Part shown: piece after piece, positions 19,882 to 29,142 of the stretch | How positions within the stretch are numbered: the first letter of the stretch is position 1 | Layout of the letters: the number at the start of each line of letters is the position of its first letter | Assembly: GCA_016715365.1 (NCBI GenBank) | Contig: JADKAM010000007.1 | Span: 1 to 64,000, forward strand | Source of the DNA: Chitinophagaceae bacterium | GTDB lineage: Bacteria > Bacteroidota > Bacteroidia > Chitinophagales > Chitinophagaceae | Reading direction: 5' to 3' | DNA: 64,000 nucleotides | Notes under the pieces: generated by a model | Databases searched by the model: none | The model's input: only the letters and a program-made list of their open reading frames with translations | Told to the model about the DNA's origin: nothing | Position numbers and translations under genes: made by a program

Positions 19882-22548
19882 TTACTTAATAATCACAAAA
19901 GATTGATTGATCAGTTCGGAAGCATTACTGATCTTAATGAAATACCTGCCTGCGGGTAATTGCCTTACGGTTAAATCAATATTTCTTTGTCCGCCTGTAA
20001 CCTGCTGCTGCATTATAATCCGGCCTGATAGATCCGCAATGACCAGCTGACTGTTTGCTGTTAATGCCTGTGGCAACTTTAAAACCAGTTTTTCTTTGGC
20101 TGGATTAGGGTAAACCAATGCATTGGAGAAATTATTTGCAATGCGAAGCGATACAATCTTACTGTTGCTGAACTTAGCATCAATATCAATCATTTTTAAC
20201 CGGTAGAAAACGGTATTGGCTTTAGGAAGGTTGTTATCTGTAAATGAGTAATTGGCTAAATTGCTGCCGGCAACCTCACCAATTTTATAAAAATTAGCAC
20301 CATCTGAGCTCCTTTCAATTTCAAATTTTTTAAAATTGGTTTCAAAAGTGGCGTACCATTTCAATACAACCGATTCATTATTTTTTTGTGCTGTAAAATC
20401 TGTGATGGTTACCGGTAGCAGACCGGTACATTGCCAAACTTTATAAACATATTCCGGGTGATCAATGAACGGATTCCGGTTTCCCTGTAAAGCAAAAACA
20501 GCATTGTTCCTGTTTATTTCTTTGGTGCTTACGGGATCGTTAATATGCCAGGTAAACAACATGGCTATATACCAGTTATCCAAAGCCGGAAAAGTGGTAC
20601 CATTTAAGATGTCGTTGGCATTCCCATTTCCCTGCCATCCGGCTACCAGGCTTTCATAGCGGGTTACCATGTACAACTGGCCTCTTGCCAGATCGCCTTT
20701 ATATTCATTTCGGGGTTCAAATACTACGCCGCTGAATCCAGGGTAAATATTAGGCCCCAGTTTACTTCCGTTTTGCGATGTCCATGTGGGAGCAACTACT
20801 TCGCCGTAAGGCTGATTTCCTCTTCTGTTATTTACATATCCGTCCGTAGCAAAAAGGTGATTCAGATCGGTATACATTGGATAGGCATCATTAAACCATG
20901 ATTTAGGAAATGAATGTTCCCTGTTATAACAATCTGCTTCCGAATTATAATTGCCACATTGGTTTGTGTTGTAAGTAAATGTGTATGGTTCTGCTCCTGC
21001 GGGATTATCGCTGTACATATCCCAAATAATATCAGCCGTATTTGCATCATTTCGATGCATATCGGTAGTTTGATAAGCCGTCCACACTTCTCCATAAGTA
21101 AGTGCGTTATAATTGGCAGAAATGATATTTGACAATGCAGTTTTTAAAGGGCCACAGGTTAAACCAGCTGCTGCGTCATAATAACCGGCAGGAATTCCTG
21201 AAGGATCGTTGGTTGTTACAGCACTGCCATCTAACGAAGTGGTATTATAAAATGGCTCGCCCGAACATTCGGCATTTACGGAAAAAATATAAAAATAGTA
21301 AGGGGTACTTACGGTTAAACCCGTTGCAGTGAATGTTGTAGCTGTAGTATAATTGATAATGGTTCCTCCGCCAAAGCTTTGACCCGCCGTATAAGTTGTA
21401 CCATTAACCGGCGAAGCGGATAATGTAGAACTGGTACTAATTACAGATAAATACCTGTTAGCACTGGCCACAGCTGTAAACGAGCCAACAATAATTGTAT
21501 TGCCGGCTGTTAAATTTAAGTTGGAGGGTGGTTGCAACGGGGTAGTACACGCCGGTAAAGATGCCGTTGCAATATTATTTTCTAAGGGGTTTAACTGCAG
21601 ATAATTGGGAGCACTGCTGCAGTTTTCACTGTTGTCGGCAAATATGTAGTAGTAATAGGTGGTTGCGGGTGTAAGGTTGATATCTGTAAAAGTAGTTGCC
21701 GTTGTACTGGTAACAACTGTGCCGCCACCTATTGGATCTCCTGCTAAATAAAAAATGCCATCAACAGGCCCTGCAGATAAAGTATTGGCAGTACTCCTTA
21801 CAACTAAATATTCATCCACCGCAGGTACAGCTGCATCAAAACTACCGCTGATGGTAGTTGGTGTGGATGTTAAAACCAGGTTAGTTGGCTGATCGGTTGG
21901 CTCAGTACATACCGGGGCTGCTCCACCAATGCTGATATCATCTAAAGCGATGCGGTCTCTTGAACCTGAGCCTCCGGCAGTTGCCCAGTAAATAAATCGT
22001 ACTTGAACAACCGCCTGGTTTTCTGCAGCTGCCGGCAATGTTTCCAGGTATGTTTGTGAATAACCAACAACCTGGCCTGCAGTATTGAATGTTGATGTGG
22101 TGCCAATATCAATAAAATTTCCGGTGGTTCCAATGCGGAATTGCAAAGCAATATTATTATCCCAGGATGGATTTTGCAATATTAAACGGGTAGTCCATTG
22201 TACAGCTATATTTGTACTGCCGGTTGTATTAATAGCGATTATTAAAGCCCCTGCCGATTGAGCACCTGATGCTAAAATACTCAGGCCATTGGCGGCTTCA
22301 TCTTTCCAGCCTCCTGAACCAACTGTAAGAACATAAGGTAGATCGCCATTTCCGGGGATTAATGTTCTGGTTGTGGGTATGGCGCCTGCGGTAGTTCCAA
22401 AGCGATGTACTGCAACTCCGGCTGGCAAAGTGCCACCGGTTTGACTGTTTAAATTGAATGGTAAAAGCTGGGCACCAGGGTTTGTTTGCGAAAAACTGAT
22501 AGTAACTGATAATAAAAAGGCAAAAAAACCTGTTAATTTTTTAATCAT
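19882..22548 (-). CDS. Secreted endonuclease I with Fn3-like modules and T9SS sorting domain
   Basis: The product is about 888 residues. A signal peptide (MIKKLTGFFAFLLSVTISFSQ) is followed by a jelly-roll-like N-terminal domain and two Fn3/lamin-tail-like modules (PPSNLNLTAG, YYYYIFADNS). The endonuclease I (PF04231) domain spans about 455-710, with catalytic-type NREHSFPKSW and DLNHLFATDGYVNNRRGNQP. A second Fn3-like segment (LPVTITDFTAQKNNESVVLKW) precedes the Por/T9SS tail containing VYPNPAKEKL. The enzyme is a metal-dependent, non-specific nuclease, here exported across the outer membrane, probably for nutrient DNA or biofilm DNA. An ATG three codons upstream (22557) is possible; the inner one gives the cleaner signal peptide. 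Confidence 0.92.
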   Translation of the reverse strand: MIKKLTGFFAFLLSVTISFSQTNPGAQLLPFNLNSQTGGTLPAGVAVHRFGTTAGAIPTTRTLIPGNGDLPYVLTVGSGGWKDEAANGLSILASGAQSAGALIIAINTTGSTNIAVQWTTRLILQNPSWDNNIALQFRIGTTGNFIDIGTTSTFNTAGQVVGYSQTYLETLPAAAENQAVVQVRFIYWATAGGSGSRDRIALDDISIGGAAPVCTEPTDQPTNLVLTSTPTTISGSFDAAVPAVDEYLVVRSTANTLSAGPVDGIFYLAGDPIGGGTVVTSTTATTFTDINLTPATTYYYYIFADNSENCSSAPNYLQLNPLENNIATASLPACTTPLQPPSNLNLTAGNTIIVGSFTAVASANRYLSVISTSSTLSASPVNGTTYTAGQSFGGGTIINYTTATTFTATGLTVSTPYYFYIFSVNAECSGEPFYNTTSLDGSAVTTNDPSGIPAGYYDAAAGLTCGPLKTALSNIISANYNALTYGEVWTAYQTTDMHRNDANTADIIWDMYSDNPAGAEPYTFTYNTNQCGNYNSEADCYNREHSFPKSWFNDAYPMYTDLNHLFATDGYVNNRRGNQPYGEVVAPTWTSQNGSKLGPNIYPGFSGVVFEPRNEYKGDLARGQLYMVTRYESLVAGWQGNGNANDILNGTTFPALDNWYIAMLFTWHINDPVSTKEINRNNAVFALQGNRNPFIDHPEYVYKVWQCTGLLPVTITDFTAQKNNESVVLKWYATFETNFKKFEIERSSDGANFYKIGEVAGSNLANYSFTDNNLPKANTVFYRLKMIDIDAKFSNSKIVSLRIANNFSNALVYPNPAKEKLVLKLPQALTANSQLVIADLSGRIIMQQQVTGGQRNIDLTVRQLPAGRYFIKISNASELINQSFVIIK

Positions 22549-22570
22549 ATACAGCATTAAGATCGTGCTG

Positions 22571-22578
22571 CAAATTTA
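22571..22578 (-). promoter_or_regulatory. -7 box TAAATTTG upstream of endonuclease I
   Basis: An exact TAnnTTTG match on the minus strand, 13 nt from the outer ATG and 22 nt from the inner ATG. No matching -33 was evident. Confidence 0.5.
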
Positions 22579-22616
22579 CAAATTAGTTACCGCTACCAGT
22601 TATTTTTTTATCAACA

Positions 22617-22650
22617 AAAAGCCCGTCAATAGTACTATTGACGGGCTTTT
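22617..22650 (-). terminator. Intrinsic terminator of rpsT
   Basis: A perfect 34-nt palindrome (arms 22617-22633 and 22634-22650) with AAAAGCCCGTCAATAG at its left and the matching T-run on the minus strand. It lies 21 nt after the rpsT stop. Confidence 0.92.
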
Positions 22651-22671
22651 AATAATATGAAGAACAAAGAT

Positions 22672-22926
22672 TTACTTTGCCTGTGCGTTCACTCTTTTAG
22701 CCAGCTTGCTTTTTAAATTAGCAGCTTTGTTTTTATGGATAGTACCACGCTTTGCTAATTTATCAATCATAGAAGCAACTTTTGGAAAAGCTTCTGTTGC
22801 AGCTGCTTTTTCGCTTGCTTTTAGATCACGAATTGCGTTACGGGTTGTTTTGCCATAATAACGGTTACGTTCGTTACGCTTAGTACTTTGTCTTACATCT
22901 TTTTTGGTCGCTGCGTGATTTGCCAT
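22672..22926 (-). CDS. rpsT: 30S ribosomal protein S20
   Basis: This 84-residue, very basic protein has S20 hallmarks: MANHAATKKDVRQSTKRNERNR-like start, TRNAIRDLKAS and the C-terminal KGTIHKNKAANLKSKLAKRV-like helix. S20 binds 16S rRNA early in 30S assembly. It is monocistronic, with its own terminator and a TATCTTTG box 21 nt upstream. Confidence 0.96.
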   Translation of the reverse strand: MANHAATKKDVRQSTKRNERNRYYGKTTRNAIRDLKASEKAAATEAFPKVASMIDKLAKRGTIHKNKAANLKSKLAKRVNAQAK

Positions 22927-22947
22927 GAAAATCTATTTTTTGGGCTG

Positions 22948-22955
22948 CAAAGATA
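22948..22955 (-). promoter_or_regulatory. -7 box TATCTTTG upstream of rpsT
   Basis: The minus strand reads TATCTTTG, an exact match, 21 nt before the start codon. The predicted 5' leader is about 15 nt. Confidence 0.6.
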
Positions 22956-23042
22956 GGGGGATTTCAATTAAAAATTAAGAATTAAAAATGGATAATTTAA
23001 GAAAGTTGTAAATTTCCCCCTATTTCAGATAAAAACAGGATT

Positions 23043-23537
23043 ATGAACCGTTATATTTTACTCAGTTTACATGTAATATCGCTCGTTTTACTGGGCTTTG
23101 GTTGGGTGATGGATATTTTACACATCGATATTTCGGTACATTATATTGTAGATTTTAACCTCTTTAGCGAAAAAAGAAGTGTGTTTGGCATGCTTGAAAA
23201 ACTATGGAAAGATGCCAATTACCTGCCATTTTCACTCATTTTCTTATTCGGCATCATCGTTCCTTTAATAAAATCGGGCATCATCTTTTATTTGTTGCTG
23301 GGCAAAAATCCTGATATGAAATGGCAACGTTTTGTAAGCGCCATCAGCAAATGGGCCATGGCCGATGTATTTGCCATCAGCATATTCGTGGCTTTTTTGG
23401 GTGCCAATGCTATGGAAAGTACCAAGGCTTTTCTTCAACCAGGTTTTTATTATTTTACCGGCTATGTAATTTTAAGCGGCATCGTTGCCATGTTTTGCGG
23501 AAAATTGCTTTCAAATTCCGCAACAAATAATGCTTAA
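23043..23537 (+). CDS. PqiA-like (paraquat-inducible protein A) membrane protein
   Basis: This 164-residue protein has about four hydrophobic helices and the family pattern KWAMADVFAISIFVAFLGA near residues 103-121, matching the W-S/A-M-x-D-V-F-x-I core of PqiA. Only one PqiA-like module is present, whereas E. coli PqiA has two. No zinc-ribbon cysteines are visible. PqiA works with MCE proteins in envelope lipid transport in proteobacteria, but no such partner is adjacent here. It precedes sucA on the same strand by about 155 bp. The family is likely; the function here is unknown. Confidence 0.75.
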   Translation: MNRYILLSLHVISLVLLGFGWVMDILHIDISVHYIVDFNLFSEKRSVFGMLEKLWKDANYLPFSLIFLFGIIVPLIKSGIIFYLLLGKNPDMKWQRFVSAISKWAMADVFAISIFVAFLGANAMESTKAFLQPGFYYFTGYVILSGIVAMFCGKLLSNSATNNA

Positions 23538-23692
23538 TTAACCGATATTTGCAGCCGATTTCTGCCTGAGTTTCTAAGATTTTGCTCAATCGTTTGATGT
23601 CGTATAAGTACATGACACCACTGAAGCTAAATAAGAATACTGCGGCCGGTTTCCCACAAATTAAACAGACGAGAAAAAATCTCAACTTATTT

Positions 23693-26422
23693 ATGAAGGA
23701 TTTTCAATACATCACCAATTCGCATCCGTCTTATGTTGAAGGCTTATACCAGGATTTTGTAAAAGACCCGGCCAGTGTTGATGTTGATATGCGTAAGTTT
23801 TTTGAGGGATTTGATTTTGCAGTTTCAAGTAATACCATTTCGGCCGGCACTTCAACTTCGCTCAGTACTGATTTGGATAAAGAATTTGGTGTCTTCCGTT
23901 TAATTCGTGCCTACCGGAAAAAAGGGCACCTGGTGGCCAAAACAAATCCCATCCGGGAACGTAAAGACAGGCATGCCAAACTGGAGCTTTCAAATTTTGG
24001 ATTATCAGATGCCGATCTGAATTCAACATTTGAAGCTGGTAAGTCTGTGGGAATGAGAAACGCAACACTGCAAAGTATCATTGCTCATTTGCAAAAATGC
24101 TATACCGGCCATGTGGGTGTACAGGTTGGTTACATAAATGACCAGGTAAAACTGGATTGGCTTACCAATGCCATTGAGCAAACAATGCTGAACCCGGTGC
24201 CTTTGCAACAAAAGAAAAGGATTTTGCAAAAGCTGAACGAAGGCGTAATGTTTGAAAAATTTCTGCACACAAAATATATTGGACAAAAACGTTTTTCGCT
24301 GGAAGGTGGCGAAACGGCTATTGCCGCACTGGATGCTATTATTAACACGGCTGCCAATAATAATGTAGAAGAAGTGGTGATTGGTATGGCGCATCGTGGA
24401 AGGTTAAATGTGCTGGCCAATATCATGGGTAAAACATACCAGCAAATATTCAGCGAATTTGAAGGAACCAGTCTGCCTGATACTACCATGGGCAGCGGTG
24501 ACGTAAAATATCACCTTGGGTTCGGAAGTGATGTAGAAACAGCCGACGGCAAAAAAATACATTTAAAATTAAGCCCCAATCCATCACACCTGGAAGCGGT
24601 TGATCCGCTCGTGATTGGTTTTGCCAGGAGCAAGGCTGATATTTTATACAACAGCGATTACGATAAAATTCTTCCGGTACTGATACATGGCGACGCATCT
24701 GTTGCGGGCCAGGGTATTGTGTACGAGGTTTTGCAAATGAGCAAACTGGAAGGTTATTATACCGGTGGAACCATCCATTTTGTAATCAATAACCAGATTG
24801 GTTTTACAACCGATTTTGATGATGCCCGCAGTTCTGATTACTGCACTTCCATTGCAGCCATGGTACATGCGCCGGTTTTTCATGTTAATGGCGATGATGC
24901 CGAGGCTGTCGTAAAAGCCTGCGAAATAGCCACGCTTTACCGACAGGAATTTAACAGCGATATTTTTATTGATATGGTTTGCTACCGCAAACACGGACAT
25001 AACGAAGGTGATGAGCCTAAGTTTACACAACCACAGTTATATGCACTGATTGATAAGCATCTTAACCCAAGGGAAGTTTATACCCAGTTTTTAATACAGA
25101 ACGGAGAATCAGATGCACAGGCACTTGCAAAAGAAATGGAGCAAAGATTTTTGGCTGACCTGCAGGAGCGCCTGGATGAAGTGAAACAAAATCCTTTGCC
25201 ATACAGTTATCAGCCTCCAGAACTGGTTTGGAAAAGTTTACGCAAAGCTACCGCTGCAGATTTTGATGCATCGCCGGTTACAGCTATTGGCAATGATGCA
25301 TTTACATTATTGTTTGACGGCCTGATGAAATGGCCGGCTGAATTTAAACCACTGCGTAAGGTGGAAAAACTCATCAGCGATAAACTGAAATTATTCAGCG
25401 ATGAAAATAAAATTGACTGGGCAACAGCCGAGTTGATGGCATACGGAAGTTTGTTAGTTGAGGGTAAAGATGTACGCATGAGCGGACAGGATGTAAAGCG
25501 TGGCACTTTTAGTCATCGCCATGCAGCTTTGTATGATGAAGTTAACAATGATGAATACAACAGGCTTGATCATTTTACACAAACACAATCGCCTTTCCGC
25601 ATTTATAATTCTTTATTAAGTGAATATGCCGTGCTTGGTTTTGAATATGGTTATGCCATGGCAAATCCCAATGCATTGGTAATTTGGGAAGCACAGTTTG
25701 GCGATTTTTGCAATGGTGCACAAACAATAGTTGATCAGTTTATAACAACTGCCGAAACAAAATGGCAACGTATGAATGGAGTTGTTTTATTGTTGCCTCA
25801 TGGATACGAAGGGCAGGGTCCCGAACATAGCAGTGCCCGTATGGAACGGTTTTTACAAATGTGCGGAGAGCTGAATTTTGTAGTGTCAAACGTTACCACA
25901 GCAGCTAATTTTTTCCATTTGTTGCGCAGGCAATTGGCCTGGCCTTTCCGCAAACCATTGGTTGTTTTTTCACCCAAGGCAAATTTGCGCCACCCGGGCA
26001 GCTACAGCACCAAAGATGAATTTACAAGTGGAGGCTTTAAAGAAGTTATAGATGATGCAACGATCAATGATGCCGCAGAAGTAAAAAAAGTTTTATGCTG
26101 CAGCGGTAAAATTTATTTCGACCTGGCCGAACGTCAACAAAAAGAAAACAGAAAAGATGTTGCCATTGTTAGGCTTGAGCAGATTCATCCATTACCACAA
26201 AAGCAACTGGATGAATTGTATAAAAAATACAGCAAAGCCATTTGGTACTGGGTGCAGGAAGAACCATTAAACATGGGTGCAGCAACATTCTTAAGAATGA
26301 ATTTAAAAAATATCAATTTCTATATTATCAGCCGCCAGGCTAGCGCAGCAACGGCCACTGGCTTCAGTAAAGTACATGCGAAAGAGCAGGCGCAGATTAT
26401 AGATACAGCGTTCTCAATTTAA
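23693..26422 (+). CDS. sucA: 2-oxoglutarate dehydrogenase E1 component
   Basis: The TCA-cycle decarboxylase subunit converts 2-oxoglutarate with ThDP and passes succinyl to E2. From the ATG at 23693 it is 909 residues, with the usual start MKDFQYITNSHPSYVEGLYQDF. An open frame continues upstream to 23582, but those 37 residues are not family-like. Visible motifs are the E1 N-terminal helix, GMAHRGRLNVLAN, the ThDP/Mg site region GDASVAGQGIVYE then NNQIGFTT, CYRKHGHNEGDEP, and the C-terminal YEGQGPEHSSARMERFLQ. No E2 (sucB) gene is adjacent; instead a GxxExxY element follows at once. Confidence 0.95.
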   Translation: MKDFQYITNSHPSYVEGLYQDFVKDPASVDVDMRKFFEGFDFAVSSNTISAGTSTSLSTDLDKEFGVFRLIRAYRKKGHLVAKTNPIRERKDRHAKLELSNFGLSDADLNSTFEAGKSVGMRNATLQSIIAHLQKCYTGHVGVQVGYINDQVKLDWLTNAIEQTMLNPVPLQQKKRILQKLNEGVMFEKFLHTKYIGQKRFSLEGGETAIAALDAIINTAANNNVEEVVIGMAHRGRLNVLANIMGKTYQQIFSEFEGTSLPDTTMGSGDVKYHLGFGSDVETADGKKIHLKLSPNPSHLEAVDPLVIGFARSKADILYNSDYDKILPVLIHGDASVAGQGIVYEVLQMSKLEGYYTGGTIHFVINNQIGFTTDFDDARSSDYCTSIAAMVHAPVFHVNGDDAEAVVKACEIATLYRQEFNSDIFIDMVCYRKHGHNEGDEPKFTQPQLYALIDKHLNPREVYTQFLIQNGESDAQALAKEMEQRFLADLQERLDEVKQNPLPYSYQPPELVWKSLRKATAADFDASPVTAIGNDAFTLLFDGLMKWPAEFKPLRKVEKLISDKLKLFSDENKIDWATAELMAYGSLLVEGKDVRMSGQDVKRGTFSHRHAALYDEVNNDEYNRLDHFTQTQSPFRIYNSLLSEYAVLGFEYGYAMANPNALVIWEAQFGDFCNGAQTIVDQFITTAETKWQRMNGVVLLLPHGYEGQGPEHSSARMERFLQMCGELNFVVSNVTTAANFFHLLRRQLAWPFRKPLVVFSPKANLRHPGSYSTKDEFTSGGFKEVIDDATINDAAEVKKVLCCSGKIYFDLAERQQKENRKDVAIVRLEQIHPLPQKQLDELYKKYSKAIWYWVQEEPLNMGAATFLRMNLKNINFYIISRQASAATATGFSKVHAKEQAQIIDTAFSI

Positions 26423-26916
26423 AACGCAGATTAAATTGATAAAATATGATTTCGCTGATTAATTTTGCTTTGCAAAATATTGGCATATCATGGAAGATTA
26501 CAAACATTCAGAGTTAACGGGTAAAATTATTGGATGTGCAATGAAAGTTCACCGTGTTATTGGCCCTGGGTTTCCTGAAATTATTTATATGCGATGTTTG
26601 TGTATAGAATTAAAAAAAGCAGGTTTGAATTTTGAGACAGAGGTAGAAAGGGATATTTTTTATGAAGGGATAAAAGTTGGTTCAAGGAGATTGGACTTAA
26701 TAGTTGAAAACAAAGTGATTGTGGAATTGAAAGCTGTGACAGAAGTTGAGCCCCTGTTTTATAATCAGATAATTAATTATTTAAAAATATTTAAAATAGA
26801 AGTAGGTCTTTTAATAAATTTTGGAAATATAAGTCTGCATTACAGACGTTTTGCGAACACCCGATGACAAAGTCATCGGTCGGCGAAATCAAATTAATCA
26901 AATCAATCAGCGTTTC
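26421..26916. mobile_element. Candidate hairpin-flanked GxxExxY element between sucA and ffh
   Basis: The left arm at 26421-26455 and the right arm at 26883-26916 are imperfect inverted repeats (about 27 of 34 positions match). Both contain AAACGC, GATT, TTGAT and GATTTCGC words. The GxxExxY gene (26490-26867) occupies the loop. The left end overlaps the sucA stop codon and the right end abuts the ffh ATG at 26917. Two smaller hairpins lie inside: TTTTGC/GCAAAA at 26463-26477 and CCGATGAC/GTCATCGG at 26861-26879, the latter spanning the gene's stop. No target-site duplication was identified. Mobility is inference. Confidence 0.45.
26490..26867 (+). CDS. GxxExxY family protein, PD-(D/E)XK nuclease-like
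   Basis: This 125-residue protein has the family signature G27-F-P-E30-I-I-Y33 following an HRVIGPG turn. A PD-(D/E)XK-type core is visible: D69 in RRLDLIV and E79-L-K81 in KVIVELKAV, then a Q-rich helix (YNQIINYLK) and the closing VGLLINFG strand. This suggests a small metal-dependent nuclease fold; no activity is established for the family as far as I know. The gene sits alone between two housekeeping genes, flanked by inverted repeats, which suggests it is a passenger or a mobile unit rather than a partner of sucA or ffh. Confidence 0.88.
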   Translation: MEDYKHSELTGKIIGCAMKVHRVIGPGFPEIIYMRCLCIELKKAGLNFETEVERDIFYEGIKVGSRRLDLIVENKVIVELKAVTEVEPLFYNQIINYLKIFKIEVGLLINFGNISLHYRRFANTR

Positions 26917-28239
26917 ATGTTTAATTCGTTAAGTGAAAAATTAGAATCAGCCTTTAAGAATATAAAAGGGCAGGCCCGTATCAGTGAACTCAATATCGCC
27001 AATACGGTAAAAGATATCCGCCGTGCGTTGGTTGATGCCGATGTGAATTATAAAATTGCCAAAGAGTTTACCGATAAGGTAAAGGAAAAAGCACTCGGCG
27101 AAAAAGTATTGCTTGCCGTTAATCCGGGCCAGCAAATGGTGAAAATTGTACAGGATGAACTGACTGAGCTGATGGGAGGAACAGAAACTGAATTCAATAT
27201 CAGCGGCAGCCCGGCAATTATATTGGTAGCAGGTTTACAGGGTAGTGGTAAAACAACATTCAGCGGTAAGCTGGCTAATTATCTTAAAACAAAAAAAGGT
27301 AAATCGCCTTTACTGGTGGCAGCAGATATTTACCGCCCGGCGGCGATTGATCAACTGGAAGTGTTGGGAGGTCAGATTGATGTACCTGTTTACAGTGAAA
27401 GAGAAAATAAAGATGCGGTTTCCATTGTGCAGAATGCCATTAAGGAAGCAAGGGCAAAAAATAAAAATGTGATCATCATTGATACCGCCGGCCGTTTGGC
27501 GGTTGATGAAGTGATGATGACCGAAGTGGCTAATATTAAAGCAGCTATCAATCCACAGGAAATTTTATTTGTGGTGGATAGTATGACCGGGCAGGACGCA
27601 GTAAACACAGCGGCTGCATTTAATGAGCGGTTGGATTTTAGTGGTGTGGTATTAACGAAGTTAGATGGTGATACCCGTGGTGGTGCGGCCTTATCAATCA
27701 AATACACCGTAAACAAGCCCATCAAATTTGCCAGCAGCGGCGAAAAGATGGATACGCTTGATGTGTTTTATCCCGATAGGATGGCTCAGCGTATTTTGGG
27801 TATGGGCGATATAGTGAGCCTGGTAGAAAAAGCACAGGAACAGTTTGACGAAAAAGAAGCTGCAAGACTGGAGAAAAAGATCCGCAAAAATCAATTTGAT
27901 TTTGAAGATTTTAAAACCCAGCTGGAACAGATAAAAAAGATGGGTAACATCAAAGACCTGATGGGCATGATACCCGGTGTGGGCAAACAGATAAAAGATG
28001 TGGATGTTAATGATGATTCTTTTAAGGGTATAGAAGCCATGATAAACTCCATGACGATCCAGGAGCGCCGTAACCCCGATTTAATAAACCCCGGACGAAA
28101 AGCCCGTATTGCCAAAGGTGCCGGAAAAGATATTGCTGAGTTGAATGCATTTTTAAAGCAATTTGAACAAATGAAAGGCATGATGAAAATGATGAATAAA
28201 ATGCCTAAAGGAATGATGCCGGGCATGGGAAGGAGATAA
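26917..28239 (+). CDS. ffh: Signal recognition particle protein Ffh
   Basis: This GTPase binds signal sequences and 4.5S RNA for co-translational membrane targeting. It is 440 residues from ATG 26917 (MFNSLSEKLESAFKNIKG); an upstream frame to 26851 runs back through the repeat arm and is not family-like. The N domain is followed by the G domain with GLQGSGKTTFSGKLA (G1), DTAGRLAVDE (G3) and TKLDGDTRGGAALS. The methionine-rich M domain closes with GMMKMMNKMPKGMMPGMG. All expected parts are present. Confidence 0.96.
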   Translation: MFNSLSEKLESAFKNIKGQARISELNIANTVKDIRRALVDADVNYKIAKEFTDKVKEKALGEKVLLAVNPGQQMVKIVQDELTELMGGTETEFNISGSPAIILVAGLQGSGKTTFSGKLANYLKTKKGKSPLLVAADIYRPAAIDQLEVLGGQIDVPVYSERENKDAVSIVQNAIKEARAKNKNVIIIDTAGRLAVDEVMMTEVANIKAAINPQEILFVVDSMTGQDAVNTAAAFNERLDFSGVVLTKLDGDTRGGAALSIKYTVNKPIKFASSGEKMDTLDVFYPDRMAQRILGMGDIVSLVEKAQEQFDEKEAARLEKKIRKNQFDFEDFKTQLEQIKKMGNIKDLMGMIPGVGKQIKDVDVNDDSFKGIEAMINSMTIQERRNPDLINPGRKARIAKGAGKDIAELNAFLKQFEQMKGMMKMMNKMPKGMMPGMGRR

Positions 28240-28374
28240 AACCTCTTCCAGGATTCGTGATATCATAAAATACCAGTTATAAATAGCCTTAAAATTGAAT
28301 AAATATTGATTTTTCGCTTGATTGTTACACCAATCTTAAGAATTGTTACATTTTAACCATTTCTGATTCTATTA

Positions 28375-28406
28375 TTTGGCGTTTCTATTGTGGGTGGCTA
28401 TCTTTG
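28375..28406 (+). promoter_or_regulatory. Promoter of rpsP (TTTG-N20-TATCTTTG)
   Basis: TTTG at 28375-28378 and TATCTTTG at 28399-28406, 20 nt apart, match the Bacteroidota -33/-7 consensus. The predicted leader before rpsP is about 45 nt. Confidence 0.75.
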
Positions 28407-28459
28407 TCCTCCTTTTTTAAGGATAAACCCTATTTAATAACAACCAAAAATTTCTATTT

Positions 28460-28972
28460 ATGGCTGTAAAAATGAGACTGCAAAGGCATGGCTCAAAGAA
28501 GCGCCCCTTTTATTTCATCGTTGTAGCAGATGGCCGTGCGCCACGTGACGGTAAATTCATTCAAAAACTTGGTACTTACAATCCTTTAACGGTTCCTGCA
28601 ACTATTCAGGTAGATCGTCAGAAAGCATTGGACTGGCTGCAAAAAGGTGCTCAACCCACCGATACTGTACGTCGTATCCTTTCTTTCAAAGGTGTGTTGT
28701 ACCTGAAGCATTTACTTCGTGGAGTAAGCTTAGGCTTATTTGATGAAGCGGGTGCCATGGAAAAATTTACTGCATGGACTGCTGAACATGATTCAAATGT
28801 CAGCCGTCGCCAGGGAGCCCATAAAAAGGCCCGTAGCGATAGCCGCAATCAACCGATTGTGAAAAAGGTGGAAGCAAAAGTTGAAACTCCAACCGTAGAA
28901 GCACCAGCTGCTGAAACTGTTGAAGCTGAAATTGAAGCATCGGCTGCTGAAGAAACCAAAACAGAAGAATAA
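28460..28972 (+). CDS. rpsP: 30S ribosomal protein S16 with C-terminal extension
   Basis: The first ~85 residues are the S16 core ([52 protein letters not shown]). Total length is 170, about twice the 80-90 usual elsewhere. The extra ~85 residues include a basic stretch ([14 protein letters not shown]) and an acidic Ala/Glu tail, a form common in Bacteroidota S16. S16 binds the 5' domain of 16S rRNA. It is followed by a terminator, a repeat, and then rimM, the usual processing partner of this operon. Confidence 0.95.
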   Translation: MAVKMRLQRHGSKKRPFYFIVVADGRAPRDGKFIQKLGTYNPLTVPATIQVDRQKALDWLQKGAQPTDTVRRILSFKGVLYLKHLLRGVSLGLFDEAGAMEKFTAWTAEHDSNVSRRQGAHKKARSDSRNQPIVKKVEAKVETPTVEAPAAETVEAEIEASAAEETKTEE

Positions 28973-28998
28973 GTAACCTCTGTTCCGTTAATTCTTTT

Positions 28999-29030
28999 AA
29001 AGTCCTGGTTTTTTACTGGGACTTTTTTTA
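28999..29030 (+). terminator. Intrinsic terminator after rpsP
   Basis: AAAGTCC (28999-29005) pairs with GGACTTT (29019-29025), followed by a T-run. It lies 26 nt after the rpsP stop and separates rpsP from rimM. Confidence 0.85.
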
Positions 29031-29037
29031 TGCGAAT

Positions 29038-29132
29038 GATACTGGATTCTGGATACTTGATTCTTGATAGGGTCTGTTTATTAAATAGCTCAGTGAAATT
29101 TGAGCTCAATCCAGTATCCAGAATCAAGTATC
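29038..29132. repeat. Intergenic inverted repeat between rpsP and rimM
   Basis: The 24-nt arms at 29038-29061 and 29109-29132 pair with two mismatches. Each arm is made of variants of the word GGATTCT / GGATACT / TGATTCT at about 7-8 nt spacing. An inner hairpin AGCTCA/TGAGCT lies at 29087-29106. The right arm ends 10 nt before the rimM ATG. Confidence 0.85.
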
Positions 29133-29142
29133 TTGCATCATC

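Noticed and set aside
26851..26916. Upstream start for ffh
   Set aside because: These codons overlap the GxxExxY stop and the right repeat arm. MFNSLSEKLE at 26917 is the family start.
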